From contig NZ_FQWD01000002.1 in the NCBI RefSeq assembly GCF_900129565.1, forward strand, positions 62,001 to 126,000: 64,000 bases of DNA. The letters are read 5' to 3'. The DNA is from Marisediminitalea aggregata. GTDB lineage: Bacteria; Pseudomonadota; Gammaproteobacteria; Enterobacterales; Alteromonadaceae. The translations under genes and the position numbers were made by a program. Below the pieces are notes generated by a model, which worked only from the letters and a program-made list of their open reading frames with translations, was not told the DNA's origin and made no database searches. This document shows, piece by piece, positions 16,888-25,255 of this stretch (its first letter is position 1; every line of letters begins with the position of its first letter).

Positions 16888-17974
16888 TGTCACCCTCGGC
16901 ATTCAATACACCGCGACGGATTTGGTCTTGCTCAATGCTCTCGAACAAGGCTTTAAAATTGCCTTCACCAAACCCTTCATTGCCTTTGCGCTGAATGATT
17001 TCGAAGAACACAGGACCAATTACCGTGTCGGTGAAAATTTGTAGCAAAATGCCATCCTGCTCTGGCGCACCATCAATCAGGATCCGCAAATCCCTTAGCA
17101 CATCAATCGATTCACCGTGACCCGGAATACGGGTGTTCACAGCATCATAATAAGTGTCTGGAGTATCCATAAAGGCCAGCCCGCGCCCTTTCAGCTCTGA
17201 TACTGTTTTATAGATATCGTCGGTAGATAAGGCAATGTGCTGAATGCCCTCACCGTTGTAGGCTTTTATAAACTCCTCAATCTGAGAGTGATCATCAACC
17301 GACTCGTTAATTGGGATGCGAATACGGCCACAAGGTGATGTCATGGCTTTACTTACCAATCCGGTGAGCTTTCCTTCGATATCGAAGTAGCGTATTTCAC
17401 GGAAGTTACCGATGTTCTCGTAAAATTCAGCCCATACCGCCATATTTCCGCGTTTCACGTTGTGTGTGAGATGGTCGATTAACTGCAGGCCGGCATCCGC
17501 TTTTGCAACACGCTCCTGCCAGTCGGGATAGAACGAGAAGTCAACGTCGTAGATGCTGTCTGAGCCATAGCGGTCGACAAAATAAAGCGTGCTTTCACCG
17601 ATACCGTAAATCGCCGGAATATTCAGCTCCATGGGCCCCAAGTTGCCGCGGAACAGCTTGCCACCATTGGCCAGGGCATGTTCAATGGCTACCCCGGCGT
17701 CTTTCACTCTGAATGCCATGCCGCACACGCTCGGCCCGCGCAAGCGCGCAAATTCTTCAGCTTGTGATGCGGGTTCTGCGTTGATAATAAAATTGATATC
17801 ACCCTGGCGAAACAACCATACACGCTTGGATTTGTGAACAGCGACTTCAGCGAAGCCCAGTGAAGTGAACAGCGCTTTTAGCACCTCGATGCCCTCATCA
17901 TTCGCTGCCGTGTATTCGACAAATTCGAAGCCGTCAGTGCCCAGAGGATTGTAGTTATTAGAATGCGTTGTCAT
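16880..17974 (-). CDS. hpd: 4-hydroxyphenylpyruvate dioxygenase
   Basis: The 364-residue enzyme has two vicinal-oxygen-chelate domains. The expected Fe(II) ligands are present: His168 (LIDHLTHNV), His246 (GIQHIALST) and Glu325 (FFEIIQRKG). It converts 4-hydroxyphenylpyruvate to homogentisate. It is the first gene of the hpd-hmgA-fahA-maiA operon, preceded by a region with TyrR-box-like sequences and the end of tyrR. Confidence 0.96.
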   Translation of the reverse strand: MTTHSNNYNPLGTDGFEFVEYTAANDEGIEVLKALFTSLGFAEVAVHKSKRVWLFRQGDINFIINAEPASQAEEFARLRGPSVCGMAFRVKDAGVAIEHALANGGKLFRGNLGPMELNIPAIYGIGESTLYFVDRYGSDSIYDVDFSFYPDWQERVAKADAGLQLIDHLTHNVKRGNMAVWAEFYENIGNFREIRYFDIEGKLTGLVSKAMTSPCGRIRIPINESVDDHSQIEEFIKAYNGEGIQHIALSTDDIYKTVSELKGRGLAFMDTPDTYYDAVNTRIPGHGESIDVLRDLRILIDGAPEQDGILLQIFTDTVIGPVFFEIIQRKGNEGFGEGNFKALFESIEQDQIRRGVLNAEGDNA

Positions 17975-18063
17975 TGATGTCTCCGATTAACATGTTTGCA
18001 ACAATATAATCAGAGAACAGCCTGCGACAGAAGCTTTAGCAATCAGACAATTAGCAAGCTGTA

Positions 18064-18092
18064 TTTACATCTTTTGTAAACATAAAGTAACA
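18064..18092. promoter_or_regulatory. Candidate TyrR-binding region upstream of hpd
   Basis: TGTAAA-N6-GTAACA at 18075-18092 matches 10 of 12 positions of the TyrR box TGTAAA-N6-TTTACA. An adjoining TTTACA at 18064-18069 provides a further half-site. The site lies 101-118 bases upstream of the hpd start, a position suited to activation. It is weaker than the phhA and tyrR boxes. Confidence 0.55.
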
Positions 18093-18119
18093 GGTTGATA
18101 TAAACCTTTTTTAAGACAC

Positions 18120-18153
18120 AAAAAAGCCGCGCAGAGCCCGTCAGCGCGGCTTT
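18120..18153 (-). terminator. Terminator of tyrR
   Basis: On the minus strand a 10-bp stem (AAAGCCGCGC / GCGCGGCTTT with an 11-base loop) ends in six T. It begins 22 bases after the tyrR stop. Confidence 0.88.
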
Positions 18154-18174
18154 GTCGGCATTTCAACAATGTAA

Positions 18175-19731
18175 CTATAGCTTTACAGTGGCTTTGTTTA
18201 TGCCATATTCACGGAGTTTATTGGCGATCGCCGTATGACTTAACCCCAGCTTTTTCGCCAGTTGACGAGTACTTGGATACGACGGATAAAGTTTCTTGAG
18301 CAAATCACGCTCAAACTTCTTCACTTCCTCATCGAGCGTACCTTCGAAGTTTTCATCGACGTAGGTCATGCTGGGTGTACAACTGGGCAGTTGAATGTCT
18401 TCTTTGGTTATTTCGTTTCCGTCCAGTAACGACAAGGCGCGAAACAAAGCATTTTGTAATTGCCTTACGTTACCAGGCCAAGGGTAATGCTGTAGGAAGT
18501 CCACACACGACTTACTGAGTTTGGCTGGGCGTCGTCCAAGCTTGGCACTATGTTGAAGAATAAATGCCTCAGACAAAGGCACAATGTCTGAGCGACGTTC
18601 GCGAAGCGACGGCACGACCAGACCCAATACGTTTAACCGGTAATACAGCTCTTTACGGAATTTACCTTCTTCTACCAATTGCCCCAAGTCCTGACAGGTG
18701 GTGCAAATAAATCGCACGTCAACGCCGACCGGGTTTACGTCACCAATGCGACGAAACTCACCATCTTCCAGTACTCGCAACAACTTTGCCTGGAGTTGGG
18801 TTGACATGTCGGCGATTTCATCGAGTAGTAAAGTACCACCTGCGGCCTGTTCAATCAGCCCCACTTTGGCCTGGGTTTGGTTGAATGTACCTGCCGCATA
18901 GCCAAACAGTTCAGTTTCAGCCACGTTATCGGGTATAGCACCGCAATTTAGTGCAAGAAAAGGTTTGTCGGCTCGGCGACTGCTCTGATGACATGCTTTT
19001 GCCAGCATTTCTTTGCCCGTACCGGTTTCACCAAAAATAAGAATAGGGGCATCGAGATCAGCAATGCGTTTTGCCTCGTCGATAGTCTGCTGCATGGTCG
19101 GCGACTGCGTGATCAATTTGTCAAAGCTACCGGTATCGTGTTGTTGAAACACAGTAATTTGCTGACCCAGACGTACTTCTGACTTCAACATTACAACCGC
19201 CCCCGCCAACACGGTTTTGTCGTCGGAATCATCGACGGTAATGGGTAAAATATCTGCAACAAAATCTTGTTGTATAAACTTCACCTTAGTGCTGTGTGGC
19301 GTTGGATTTTTACTTTCCAGCCAACGGCTGAAATTAAATCCCTTAACATACTCGCCAATCTCAGTGAGCAACAGGTCGTTTTCATCCATCTCGAGGCCGC
19401 TGGTCACTGCATCGTTGCACAACAACAGTTTGCCGCGGTTATCAATGGAAAAAACCGGATCAGGCAACGTTTGGACAATCGCAAATAATTGATTACGCTC
19501 CCGCTCACCTGGCATAAACAGCGTGGTTTTTACGTCTTCAATCCCAGGAATACGGCGAATTTTCGGCATCAAATGCTGAAAATCTTCGAATTTGATATTA
19601 GGAAAGTTGAGGAAGATTTTACCGACTTCGTCGATTTCTATACCGCGGAGGTCAATGTTATGGGTAACTAAAATATCCAGCACATCCTGGGCGATCCCGA
19701 GTCTGTCCTGACAACTGATTTCTAAACGCAT
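18175..19731 (-). CDS. tyrR: TyrR-family regulator of aromatic amino-acid metabolism
   Basis: The 518-residue protein has an N-terminal ACT domain (about 1-72), a PAS domain (about 80-185), an AAA+ domain (about 205-430; Walker A GETGTGKE at 234-241, Walker B LLLDEIAD at 301-308) and a C-terminal HTH (LAKKLGLSHTAIANKL). The GAFTGA loop that contacts sigma-54 is replaced by GTFNQT (281-286), as expected for TyrR, which works with sigma-70. It binds aromatic amino acids and controls genes through TGTAAA-N6-TTTACA boxes. A perfect box lies 17-34 bases before its own start, implying autoregulation. Neighbours phhA and hpd-hmgA-fahA-maiA are probable targets. Confidence 0.94.
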   Translation of the reverse strand: MRLEISCQDRLGIAQDVLDILVTHNIDLRGIEIDEVGKIFLNFPNIKFEDFQHLMPKIRRIPGIEDVKTTLFMPGERERNQLFAIVQTLPDPVFSIDNRGKLLLCNDAVTSGLEMDENDLLLTEIGEYVKGFNFSRWLESKNPTPHSTKVKFIQQDFVADILPITVDDSDDKTVLAGAVVMLKSEVRLGQQITVFQQHDTGSFDKLITQSPTMQQTIDEAKRIADLDAPILIFGETGTGKEMLAKACHQSSRRADKPFLALNCGAIPDNVAETELFGYAAGTFNQTQAKVGLIEQAAGGTLLLDEIADMSTQLQAKLLRVLEDGEFRRIGDVNPVGVDVRFICTTCQDLGQLVEEGKFRKELYYRLNVLGLVVPSLRERRSDIVPLSEAFILQHSAKLGRRPAKLSKSCVDFLQHYPWPGNVRQLQNALFRALSLLDGNEITKEDIQLPSCTPSMTYVDENFEGTLDEEVKKFERDLLKKLYPSYPSTRQLAKKLGLSHTAIANKLREYGINKATVKL

Positions 19732-19747
19732 CCAAACACCTGGCAGC

Positions 19748-19765
19748 TGTAAACTATATTTTACA
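19748..19765. promoter_or_regulatory. TyrR box upstream of tyrR (perfect palindrome)
   Basis: TGTAAA-CTATAT-TTTACA matches the TyrR consensus at all 12 fixed positions and extends by one C/G pair each side. At 17-34 bases before the start codon it would block transcription, suggesting negative autoregulation. Confidence 0.85.
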
Positions 19766-19841
19766 GAATATCACAATTTAATAACTATTCTAGCGTAATA
19801 CGCAATTAGCAACTGAAATGTTCATTTTTCCATAAAAATGC

Positions 19842-19872
19842 AAAAAACCGTGCATGACAGGCATGCACGGTT
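19842..19872 (-). terminator. Terminator of phhA
   Basis: On the minus strand a 9-bp stem (CCGTGCATG / CATGCACGG, 5-base loop, extended by AA/TT) ends in six T, 17 bases after the phhA stop. Confidence 0.88.
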
Positions 19873-19888
19873 GCTAATTTTAGTATAG

Positions 19889-20686
19889 TTAGCTTGCTTT
19901 TTTCTTGGGTTCGAAGAGAGGTTCAAACAACCCCAGCTCTTTGGCTTCCTGAACAAGTGCCATCAGATCCATTTCTGAAATGTCCAGCAACTGGTCGAAG
20001 TTTTCCAGAATGTAGTAAAGCGGTTGCAGAATATCGATGCGATATGGCGTTCTGAGTACATCAGTTACCATAATGTCGCGACGAACCGGTACGTCACTTT
20101 CCAGCGCGTATTGCGTTTCTTTCGGCGAAGACAGTATTCCACCACCGACAATGCGCAGGCCGTCGTGCTGTTTTACCAAACCAAACTCAACGGTGAACCA
20201 GTACAAACGAGCCAAAAAGACACGGTCTTCTTTACTCGCAGCCAGACCCAGTTTGCCGTATGTTTCTGTAAATTTGGCAAAGGCCGGATTGGTCAACAGC
20301 GGACAATGTCCCATAACCTCGTGGAAAATGTCCGGCTCTTGTAAGTAATGAAAGTCTTCTTCGCTACGAATAAAGGTGGCAACCGGGAAACGCTTGTTCG
20401 CCAGCAATTCAAAAAACTCGGCAAAGCTGATCAACGCCGGCACCGCAGCGGTTTGCCATCCGGTAGCTGCCTGCAGCGCCCGGTCTATATCAGGGAGCTG
20501 GGGAATAACGTCAGGCTGCAAGCCCAGTAACTCCAGGCCGTGAAAATACTCATCACAGGCTCTGCCTGGTAGCAACGCCATTTGTTGGTCATACAATGCC
20601 TTCCACACGCGGTTCTCTTCCGCTGACCACTGAATAATTCCGCCTGGGCCGGGAGTTTTTGAATGATATTTTAATTGCTTAGCCAT
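19889..20686 (-). CDS. phhA: Phenylalanine 4-monooxygenase
   Basis: The 265-residue monomeric bacterial phenylalanine hydroxylase has the iron ligands His122 and His127 (EPDIFHEVMGHCPLL) and Glu167 (YWFTVEFGL). It converts phenylalanine to tyrosine with tetrahydropterin and oxygen, feeding the hpd operon. The usual partner phhB (pterin carbinolamine dehydratase) is not next to it and is not seen in this window. A TyrR box lies 91-108 bases upstream and a terminator follows, so it is probably a single-gene transcript. Confidence 0.95.
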   Translation of the reverse strand: MAKQLKYHSKTPGPGGIIQWSAEENRVWKALYDQQMALLPGRACDEYFHGLELLGLQPDVIPQLPDIDRALQAATGWQTAAVPALISFAEFFELLANKRFPVATFIRSEEDFHYLQEPDIFHEVMGHCPLLTNPAFAKFTETYGKLGLAASKEDRVFLARLYWFTVEFGLVKQHDGLRIVGGGILSSPKETQYALESDVPVRRDIMVTDVLRTPYRIDILQPLYYILENFDQLLDISEMDLMALVQEAKELGLFEPLFEPKKKAS

Positions 20687-20776
20687 ACACCGAATTTAGT
20701 TAACAATTTATTGACTAAAGTGTAATGATTTTGGCGCTCAGCAACACTCCCGAGCGCTTCACACCTGCTCATTCGA

Positions 20777-20794
20777 TGTAACATTAAATTTACA
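20777..20794. promoter_or_regulatory. TyrR box upstream of phhA
   Basis: TGTAAC-ATTAAA-TTTACA matches the consensus at 11 of 12 positions. Its place 91-108 bases before the start codon fits an activating site, unlike the promoter-proximal box at tyrR. Confidence 0.8.
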
Positions 20795-20837
20795 AAATAC
20801 GACTTAATGACACTGCCGGAAATTTATAAAAGGCATT

Positions 20838-20871
20838 AAAAAAGCCCGCTAAATCAGAGACTAGCGGGCTT
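20838..20871 (-). terminator. Terminator of the pspABC operon
   Basis: On the minus strand a 10-bp stem (AAGCCCGCTA / TAGCGGGCTT) with a 10-base loop ends in six T, 24 bases after the pspC stop. Confidence 0.87.
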
Positions 20872-20894
20872 GTTTATGTTGGTTGAGTGCAGTG

Positions 20895-21344
20895 CTATAA
20901 ACGGCTGATTTCGCGGTTTAACTGATACTCTCTGGACGTTACGTAAGTTTCAATTTTGCGCAAACGTTTTTCGATTCCCTGGAAACGGTTCGCAATATCG
21001 TGAAAAGCTTGTCTTGGCGGCTCACCGGCCTGCCACACCTTGGTTTTCACTTCTACGCGCTCGTTGTCGTCGGCTCCACCGGCATCACTGTTCCGCCATC
21101 CCTTGCTGGTGTCGCTGCCATCGCGGTAGGTGGGCACTTGCTCCACGTTCGCCGGGCGCTTGTCAAAAATAAACCAGCACGCAATGTAGGTAACGAAAAC
21201 AAACGGCCCTGCAAGTAAGAAAAACGCCGTGACCGTCAGGATACGTACCAACCAGACTTCAAGTCCGAAGTACTCGGCGATGCCGGCGCACACACCGGCA
21301 ATCCGGCCGTGCTTGGTGTCACGATAAATCGTTTTCTTAGTCAT
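20895..21344 (-). CDS. pspC: Phage shock protein C (PspC domain)
   Basis: The 149-residue protein has an N-terminal PspC domain (YRDTKHGRIAGVCAGIAEYFG, then two adjoining hydrophobic segments at about 33-62) and a charged C-terminal tail. With PspB it senses envelope stress at the inner membrane and recruits PspA. I chose the ATG that overlaps the pspB stop in an ATGA arrangement, with GGAG upstream, over a start five codons earlier. It is the last gene of pspABC; no pspD follows. Confidence 0.92.
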   Translation of the reverse strand: MTKKTIYRDTKHGRIAGVCAGIAEYFGLEVWLVRILTVTAFFLLAGPFVFVTYIACWFIFDKRPANVEQVPTYRDGSDTSKGWRNSDAGGADDNERVEVKTKVWQAGEPPRQAFHDIANRFQGIEKRLRKIETYVTSREYQLNREISRL

Positions 21345-21580
21345 GCGCGATTTCTCCACTCAGGTGCTTCTGAATCAAGAATTGCTTCCAGGGTTTTAAT
21401 TCTGTCTGCCATCATTTCGGCTTTGCCAGCCAGTTCCTGTAGTGCAATCTGATCTTCAGCCGTTAAGCCCTGGTTGACCTGCTTCTTACTGCGATAGTGC
21501 AGAATCAACCAGATAGGTGCAACAAAGATCAAAAAGATAATCAATGGTGCAAGTATTAGTGCAACCGTGCCTTCATCCAT
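21341..21580 (-). CDS. pspB: Phage shock protein B
   Basis: The 79-residue protein has one N-terminal transmembrane segment (about residues 5-27, LILAPLIIFLIFVAPIWLIL) and a cytoplasmic coiled-coil tail, the PspB layout. It partners PspC in sensing envelope stress and relieving PspA inhibition of PspF. A strong GGAGG site precedes the ATG. It lies 53 bases after pspA and overlaps pspC by 4 bases. Confidence 0.93.
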   Translation of the reverse strand: MDEGTVALILAPLIIFLIFVAPIWLILHYRSKKQVNQGLTAEDQIALQELAGKAEMMADRIKTLEAILDSEAPEWRNRA

Positions 21581-21633
21581 AATATACCTCCGATATGAAG
21601 CGCTGAAATCAATCAGCCGAATACGTTATTAAC

Positions 21634-22326
21634 TTATTTCGCTTTGGCTGATTTGCCAGCAGGCTTTGCAGACTGCTTCATTTTGGCTTTCAATGCTTCC
21701 AGCTCATCATTAATTTTATCGCCGGCTTCTAACTCTGCAAATTCATCGTGTAACGATTTTTTACCCAGGTCATACGCTTCGACTTGCGATTCAATGTCGT
21801 CAATTTTGCGCTCGTATTGCTCAAAACGTCCCATTGCTTCGTCGATTTTACCGCTATCCAGTGTTTTGCGAACTTCCAGTCGCGAAGTCGCGGTTTTCTG
21901 ACGCATGATAATGGTTTTCTGACGTGCCTTGGCATCGGCCAGTTTTTCCTGCAGCTGTGCGGTTTCAGTTTGAAGCTTACCGATTTGTTCTTCAACAATC
22001 TGTAGCTCTTTGCTGAGTGACTCAGCCGCTTCGTTACTCTTTTTCTTTTCCTGAAGCGCTGCGCGTGCCAGGTCCTCACGGTCTTTGCTCAGTGCAAACT
22101 CCGCTTTGGCCTGCCAGTCTGCGGCATCCGCTTCCGTTTTACTAATTTGTGCCACGATGTCCTTTTTACTGGCAATGGTTTTGGCTGACGCTGAACGTAC
22201 TTCTACCAGCGTGTCTTCCATTTCCTGGATGATCAGGCGAACCATTTTCTCCGGATCTTCAGCCTTATCGAGTAATGCATTAATATTTGAGTTCACAATG
22301 TCAGTGAAACGCGAGAAGATACCCAT
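21634..22326 (-). CDS. pspA: Phage shock protein A (PspA/IM30 family)
   Basis: The 230-residue protein starts MGIFSRFTDIVNSNINALLD, the amphipathic membrane-binding helix, and continues as a long coiled coil to about residue 220 with a Lys/Ala-rich tail. PspA stabilises the inner membrane under stress and inhibits PspF by direct binding. It is first in pspABC, behind a sigma-54-type promoter and divergent from pspF. Confidence 0.96.
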   Translation of the reverse strand: MGIFSRFTDIVNSNINALLDKAEDPEKMVRLIIQEMEDTLVEVRSASAKTIASKKDIVAQISKTEADAADWQAKAEFALSKDREDLARAALQEKKKSNEAAESLSKELQIVEEQIGKLQTETAQLQEKLADAKARQKTIIMRQKTATSRLEVRKTLDSGKIDEAMGRFEQYERKIDDIESQVEAYDLGKKSLHDEFAELEAGDKINDELEALKAKMKQSAKPAGKSAKAK

Positions 22327-22381
22327 AATTACTTACCTCTGGCTCGTGTTGAAAACGAATGGTTAATCTTGGTACTAACCA

Positions 22382-22397
22382 TACAAATACCCTGCCA
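22382..22397 (-). promoter_or_regulatory. Sigma-54 promoter of pspABC
   Basis: The minus strand reads TGGCAGGGTATTTGTA, matching the -24/-12 consensus TGGCACG-N4-TTGCW except at two positions. The implied start site near 22370 gives a leader of about 45 bases before pspA. PspF encoded next door is the matching enhancer-binding protein. Confidence 0.8.
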
Positions 22398-22419
22398 ACT
22401 TCAAAAAATATTTTAACAC

Positions 22420-22435
22420 ACTGTTTTTAAACAGT
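22420..22435. promoter_or_regulatory. Candidate PspF enhancer site
   Basis: ACTGTTT-TT-AAACAGT is a perfect 7-bp inverted repeat about 50-65 bases upstream of the predicted pspA start site, between the two divergent genes. Its position fits a PspF upstream activating sequence and possible autoregulation of pspF. Confidence 0.5.
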
Positions 22436-22523
22436 TTAAATAGAAAAAAAGAAATACTCGAATCGGCATCTTTTTTAATCTACACTATTAATTGGTCGAT
22501 TTGGCTACTTTTTGAGGGAATTA

Positions 22524-23630
22524 ATGAGTCGGTTTCGCCAACAGGACAATTTGCTCGGGCAAGCGAACAGTTTTTTAGAGATTCTGGAACAGGTTTCTCA
22601 AATTGCGCCGCTAAATAAACCCGTATTGATTATCGGTGAACGTGGAACCGGTAAAGAACTCATCGCAGCGCGTTTACACTTCCTGTCAAAACGCTGGGAT
22701 CAAAACTATGTGAAGCTCAACTGTGCCGCGCTGAACGAAAATTTACTGGAAAGTGAATTGTTCGGGTATGAAGCCGGGGCATTTACCGGCGCAGCCAAAC
22801 GCCGGGAAGGTCGTTTTGAGGTTGCTCACAACGGTACCTTGTTTCTGGATGAGCTGGCCAACACCTCGGGATTGATTCAGGAAAAACTACTGCGTGTTAT
22901 AGAATACGGTGAATTTGAGCGCGTAGGTGGCAGCCGAACGTTAAAAGTCGATGTTCGACTCATTGCCGCAACCAACGAAGATTTACCTTCGCTGGCAGAC
23001 TCAGGCGAATTCAGAGCCGACTTACTCGACCGACTTGCTTTTGATGTTATTACCATCCCCCCGCTTCGCGAACGCAAAGACGACATTTTATTGCTGGCAG
23101 AGAACTTTGCCATCAACATGGCGCGGGAACTGGAAATGGAACTGTTCAGTGGCTTTACCGAAAAAGCCAAGCGGACCCTGCTTGAATATGACTGGCCCGG
23201 TAACATCCGTGAATTGAAGAACGTGGTAGAGCGGGCCGTGTACCGTTGTAATAATCCAAACCTACCGGTGCACGAGATTATCCTCGACCCGTTTGAATCT
23301 GCATTTCGTCCACAGGCCAGAGTCAAAACCCAGGATAGGATTGCACAATCGCCGTCAACCGCACCGACAGATACTCAGCCGGTTGCCTCGGCGCCAACAG
23401 CTCAGCCAGCGGCAGCTGAACCTCCAACACTTATGCCGGCTATTGCAGACTATCCGTTGGATTTAAAGCAGCTCAGCCAGGATTACGAGATCAATATGAT
23501 CCAACAGGCATTAGCTGACAGTCAGTACAATCAGAAAAAGACCGCTGAAAAGCTCAGTCTGACTTACCATCAACTGCGTGGTTATCTGAAGAAATACAAC
23601 CTGCTTGATTCCACGGCCGAGGAAAACTGA
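22524..23630 (+). CDS. pspF: Sigma-54 enhancer-binding protein PspF
   Basis: The 368-residue protein has an AAA+ domain from its N-terminus with Walker A GERGTGKE and an intact GAFTGA loop. An Ala/Pro-rich linker (about 265-305) and a Fis-type HTH (KKTAEKLSLTYHQLRGYLKK) follow. There is no N-terminal receiver domain, as is usual for PspF, which is controlled by PspA. The ATG at 22524 with AGGG upstream is preferred over an in-frame TTG at 22512. It is divergent from pspABC, and sapA starts 2 bases after its stop, suggesting co-transcription. Confidence 0.94.
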   Translation: MSRFRQQDNLLGQANSFLEILEQVSQIAPLNKPVLIIGERGTGKELIAARLHFLSKRWDQNYVKLNCAALNENLLESELFGYEAGAFTGAAKRREGRFEVAHNGTLFLDELANTSGLIQEKLLRVIEYGEFERVGGSRTLKVDVRLIAATNEDLPSLADSGEFRADLLDRLAFDVITIPPLRERKDDILLLAENFAINMARELEMELFSGFTEKAKRTLLEYDWPGNIRELKNVVERAVYRCNNPNLPVHEIILDPFESAFRPQARVKTQDRIAQSPSTAPTDTQPVASAPTAQPAAAEPPTLMPAIADYPLDLKQLSQDYEINMIQQALADSQYNQKKTAEKLSLTYHQLRGYLKKYNLLDSTAEEN

Positions 23631-23632
23631 TC

Positions 23633-25255
23633 ATGCGCTATCCGTCAGCCAGTCATTTGCTTACGGTTATTTGTTTTTTTAGCCTGGCTGGTTGTTCGCC
23701 GCAAAAATACAGTGAAAAATTTCAGGAAGGGCTGGTGTATTGCTCTGAGAGCGATCCGTTATCGATGAATCCACAATTGGATACATCAACCACCACGGCC
23801 GATGCTACCGCACACCAAATCTATGACCGCCTGTTAGAGTTCGATACCGAAACCGGCCGTATTCAACCGTCTTTGGCCAGCGAATGGTCAGTCAGTGAAG
23901 ACGGCCTGATTTACCGATTTACGCTGCGGCCAGATGTGGTGTTTCACAGTACCGCCTATTTCACGCCTACCCGACCGTTTAATGCATCAGATGTGGTGTT
24001 TTCGTTCAATCGCTGGCGTTTAACTGAACACCCGTTTCACCGTGTTTCCGGTGGCTATTACCCGTATTTTGAAAGTCTGGGCCTGGCGTCAAACATTGCT
24101 GATATTCGTCAAATATCTTCGAACGAGGTAGAAATAGCGTTGTTCGAGCGAGACAGCTCTTTTTTGGCCAATATCGCCAGTGACTTCTCGGTCATATTGT
24201 CGGCTGAATACGCTGACTATCTGATGTCCATGGGAACGCCCGAAGAGCTGGACGAATTCCCGATCGGTACCGGCCCTTATCAATACCAGAGCTATAAAAA
24301 AGACCACTATATACGCTACAACGCCAACCCTTCTTACTGGCGGGGACAACCCGACAGTAACACATTGATTTTTGATATCACGCCCAAGAGCTCCCTGCGA
24401 CTGGCAAAACTCATGACCGGTGAGTGTGATGCGATTGCATTCCCGGCCCGAGTCGACCATGAAATTATTCGTGAACGCGACGATTTGGTCCTGGCTGAGA
24501 AAGCCGGTTTGAATATTGGCTTCTGGGCCTTTAATACCGAGCGTCCGCCGTTCGACAATCCGGATGTTCGCAAGGCGCTGGCCTATGCCATCGATAAAAA
24601 CACCTTGTTGGAAGCCGTGTATTTCGACAGCGCGACCCGCGCCAGGTCCTTGCTACCAGCTGCGAGCTGGGCGTATCAGGCTGACGCCGATGACACTGGC
24701 TATAATCCGGTACTGGCGCGTAAGTTACTGGACAATGCCGGTGTACCACCCGGGTTCACTATGAATGTATGGGCCATTCCGGTAGAGCGTGCCTATAACC
24801 CCAATGCGAAAAAAATGGCAGAACTCATTCAGAATTACCTGGCGGAAATCGAAGTAAACGTGAACATTGTGAGCTACGACTGGACCACATTCAGACGCTT
24901 GCTAAGAGAAGGCAATCACGATTCAGTGTTAATTGGCTGGTCTGCTGACAATGGCGACCCGGATAACTTCTATCGGCCGCTGCTAAGTTGCGATGCGATC
25001 CCTTCCGGCACCAATCGCGCACGTTGGTGTGAGCCTGCCTACGATGAAATTCTCGACAAGGCGCTGCAAACCGAAGACATTGAAGTGCGAAAAGCGCTAT
25101 ATTTGCAAGCTAATCAATTAATTTTTGAAAAACTTCCACTGGTGCCTATTGCGCATGCATACCGCTATCAGGCCTACCGGAAAGAACTCAATGGCATGAT
25201 CATCAATCCATTCGGTGGCGTTCGACTTGGCGGGGTAACCAAACCCCGTGATTAA
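23633..25255 (+). CDS. sapA: SapA-like periplasmic substrate-binding lipoprotein
   Basis: The 540-residue product has a lipoprotein signal (lipobox LAGC near residue 20) and the family-5 extracellular solute-binding fold (GLVYCSESDPLSMNPQLD at the start of the mature part, YRFTLRPDVVFHS, NRWRLTEHPF). It resembles SapA, the binding protein of the SapABCDF peptide transporter linked to resistance to antimicrobial peptides. Being lipid-anchored differs from E. coli SapA, which is soluble. It lies 2 bases after pspF and overlaps sapB by 8 bases. Confidence 0.88.
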   Translation: MRYPSASHLLTVICFFSLAGCSPQKYSEKFQEGLVYCSESDPLSMNPQLDTSTTTADATAHQIYDRLLEFDTETGRIQPSLASEWSVSEDGLIYRFTLRPDVVFHSTAYFTPTRPFNASDVVFSFNRWRLTEHPFHRVSGGYYPYFESLGLASNIADIRQISSNEVEIALFERDSSFLANIASDFSVILSAEYADYLMSMGTPEELDEFPIGTGPYQYQSYKKDHYIRYNANPSYWRGQPDSNTLIFDITPKSSLRLAKLMTGECDAIAFPARVDHEIIRERDDLVLAEKAGLNIGFWAFNTERPPFDNPDVRKALAYAIDKNTLLEAVYFDSATRARSLLPAASWAYQADADDTGYNPVLARKLLDNAGVPPGFTMNVWAIPVERAYNPNAKKMAELIQNYLAEIEVNVNIVSYDWTTFRRLLREGNHDSVLIGWSADNGDPDNFYRPLLSCDAIPSGTNRARWCEPAYDEILDKALQTEDIEVRKALYLQANQLIFEKLPLVPIAHAYRYQAYRKELNGMIINPFGGVRLGGVTKPRD

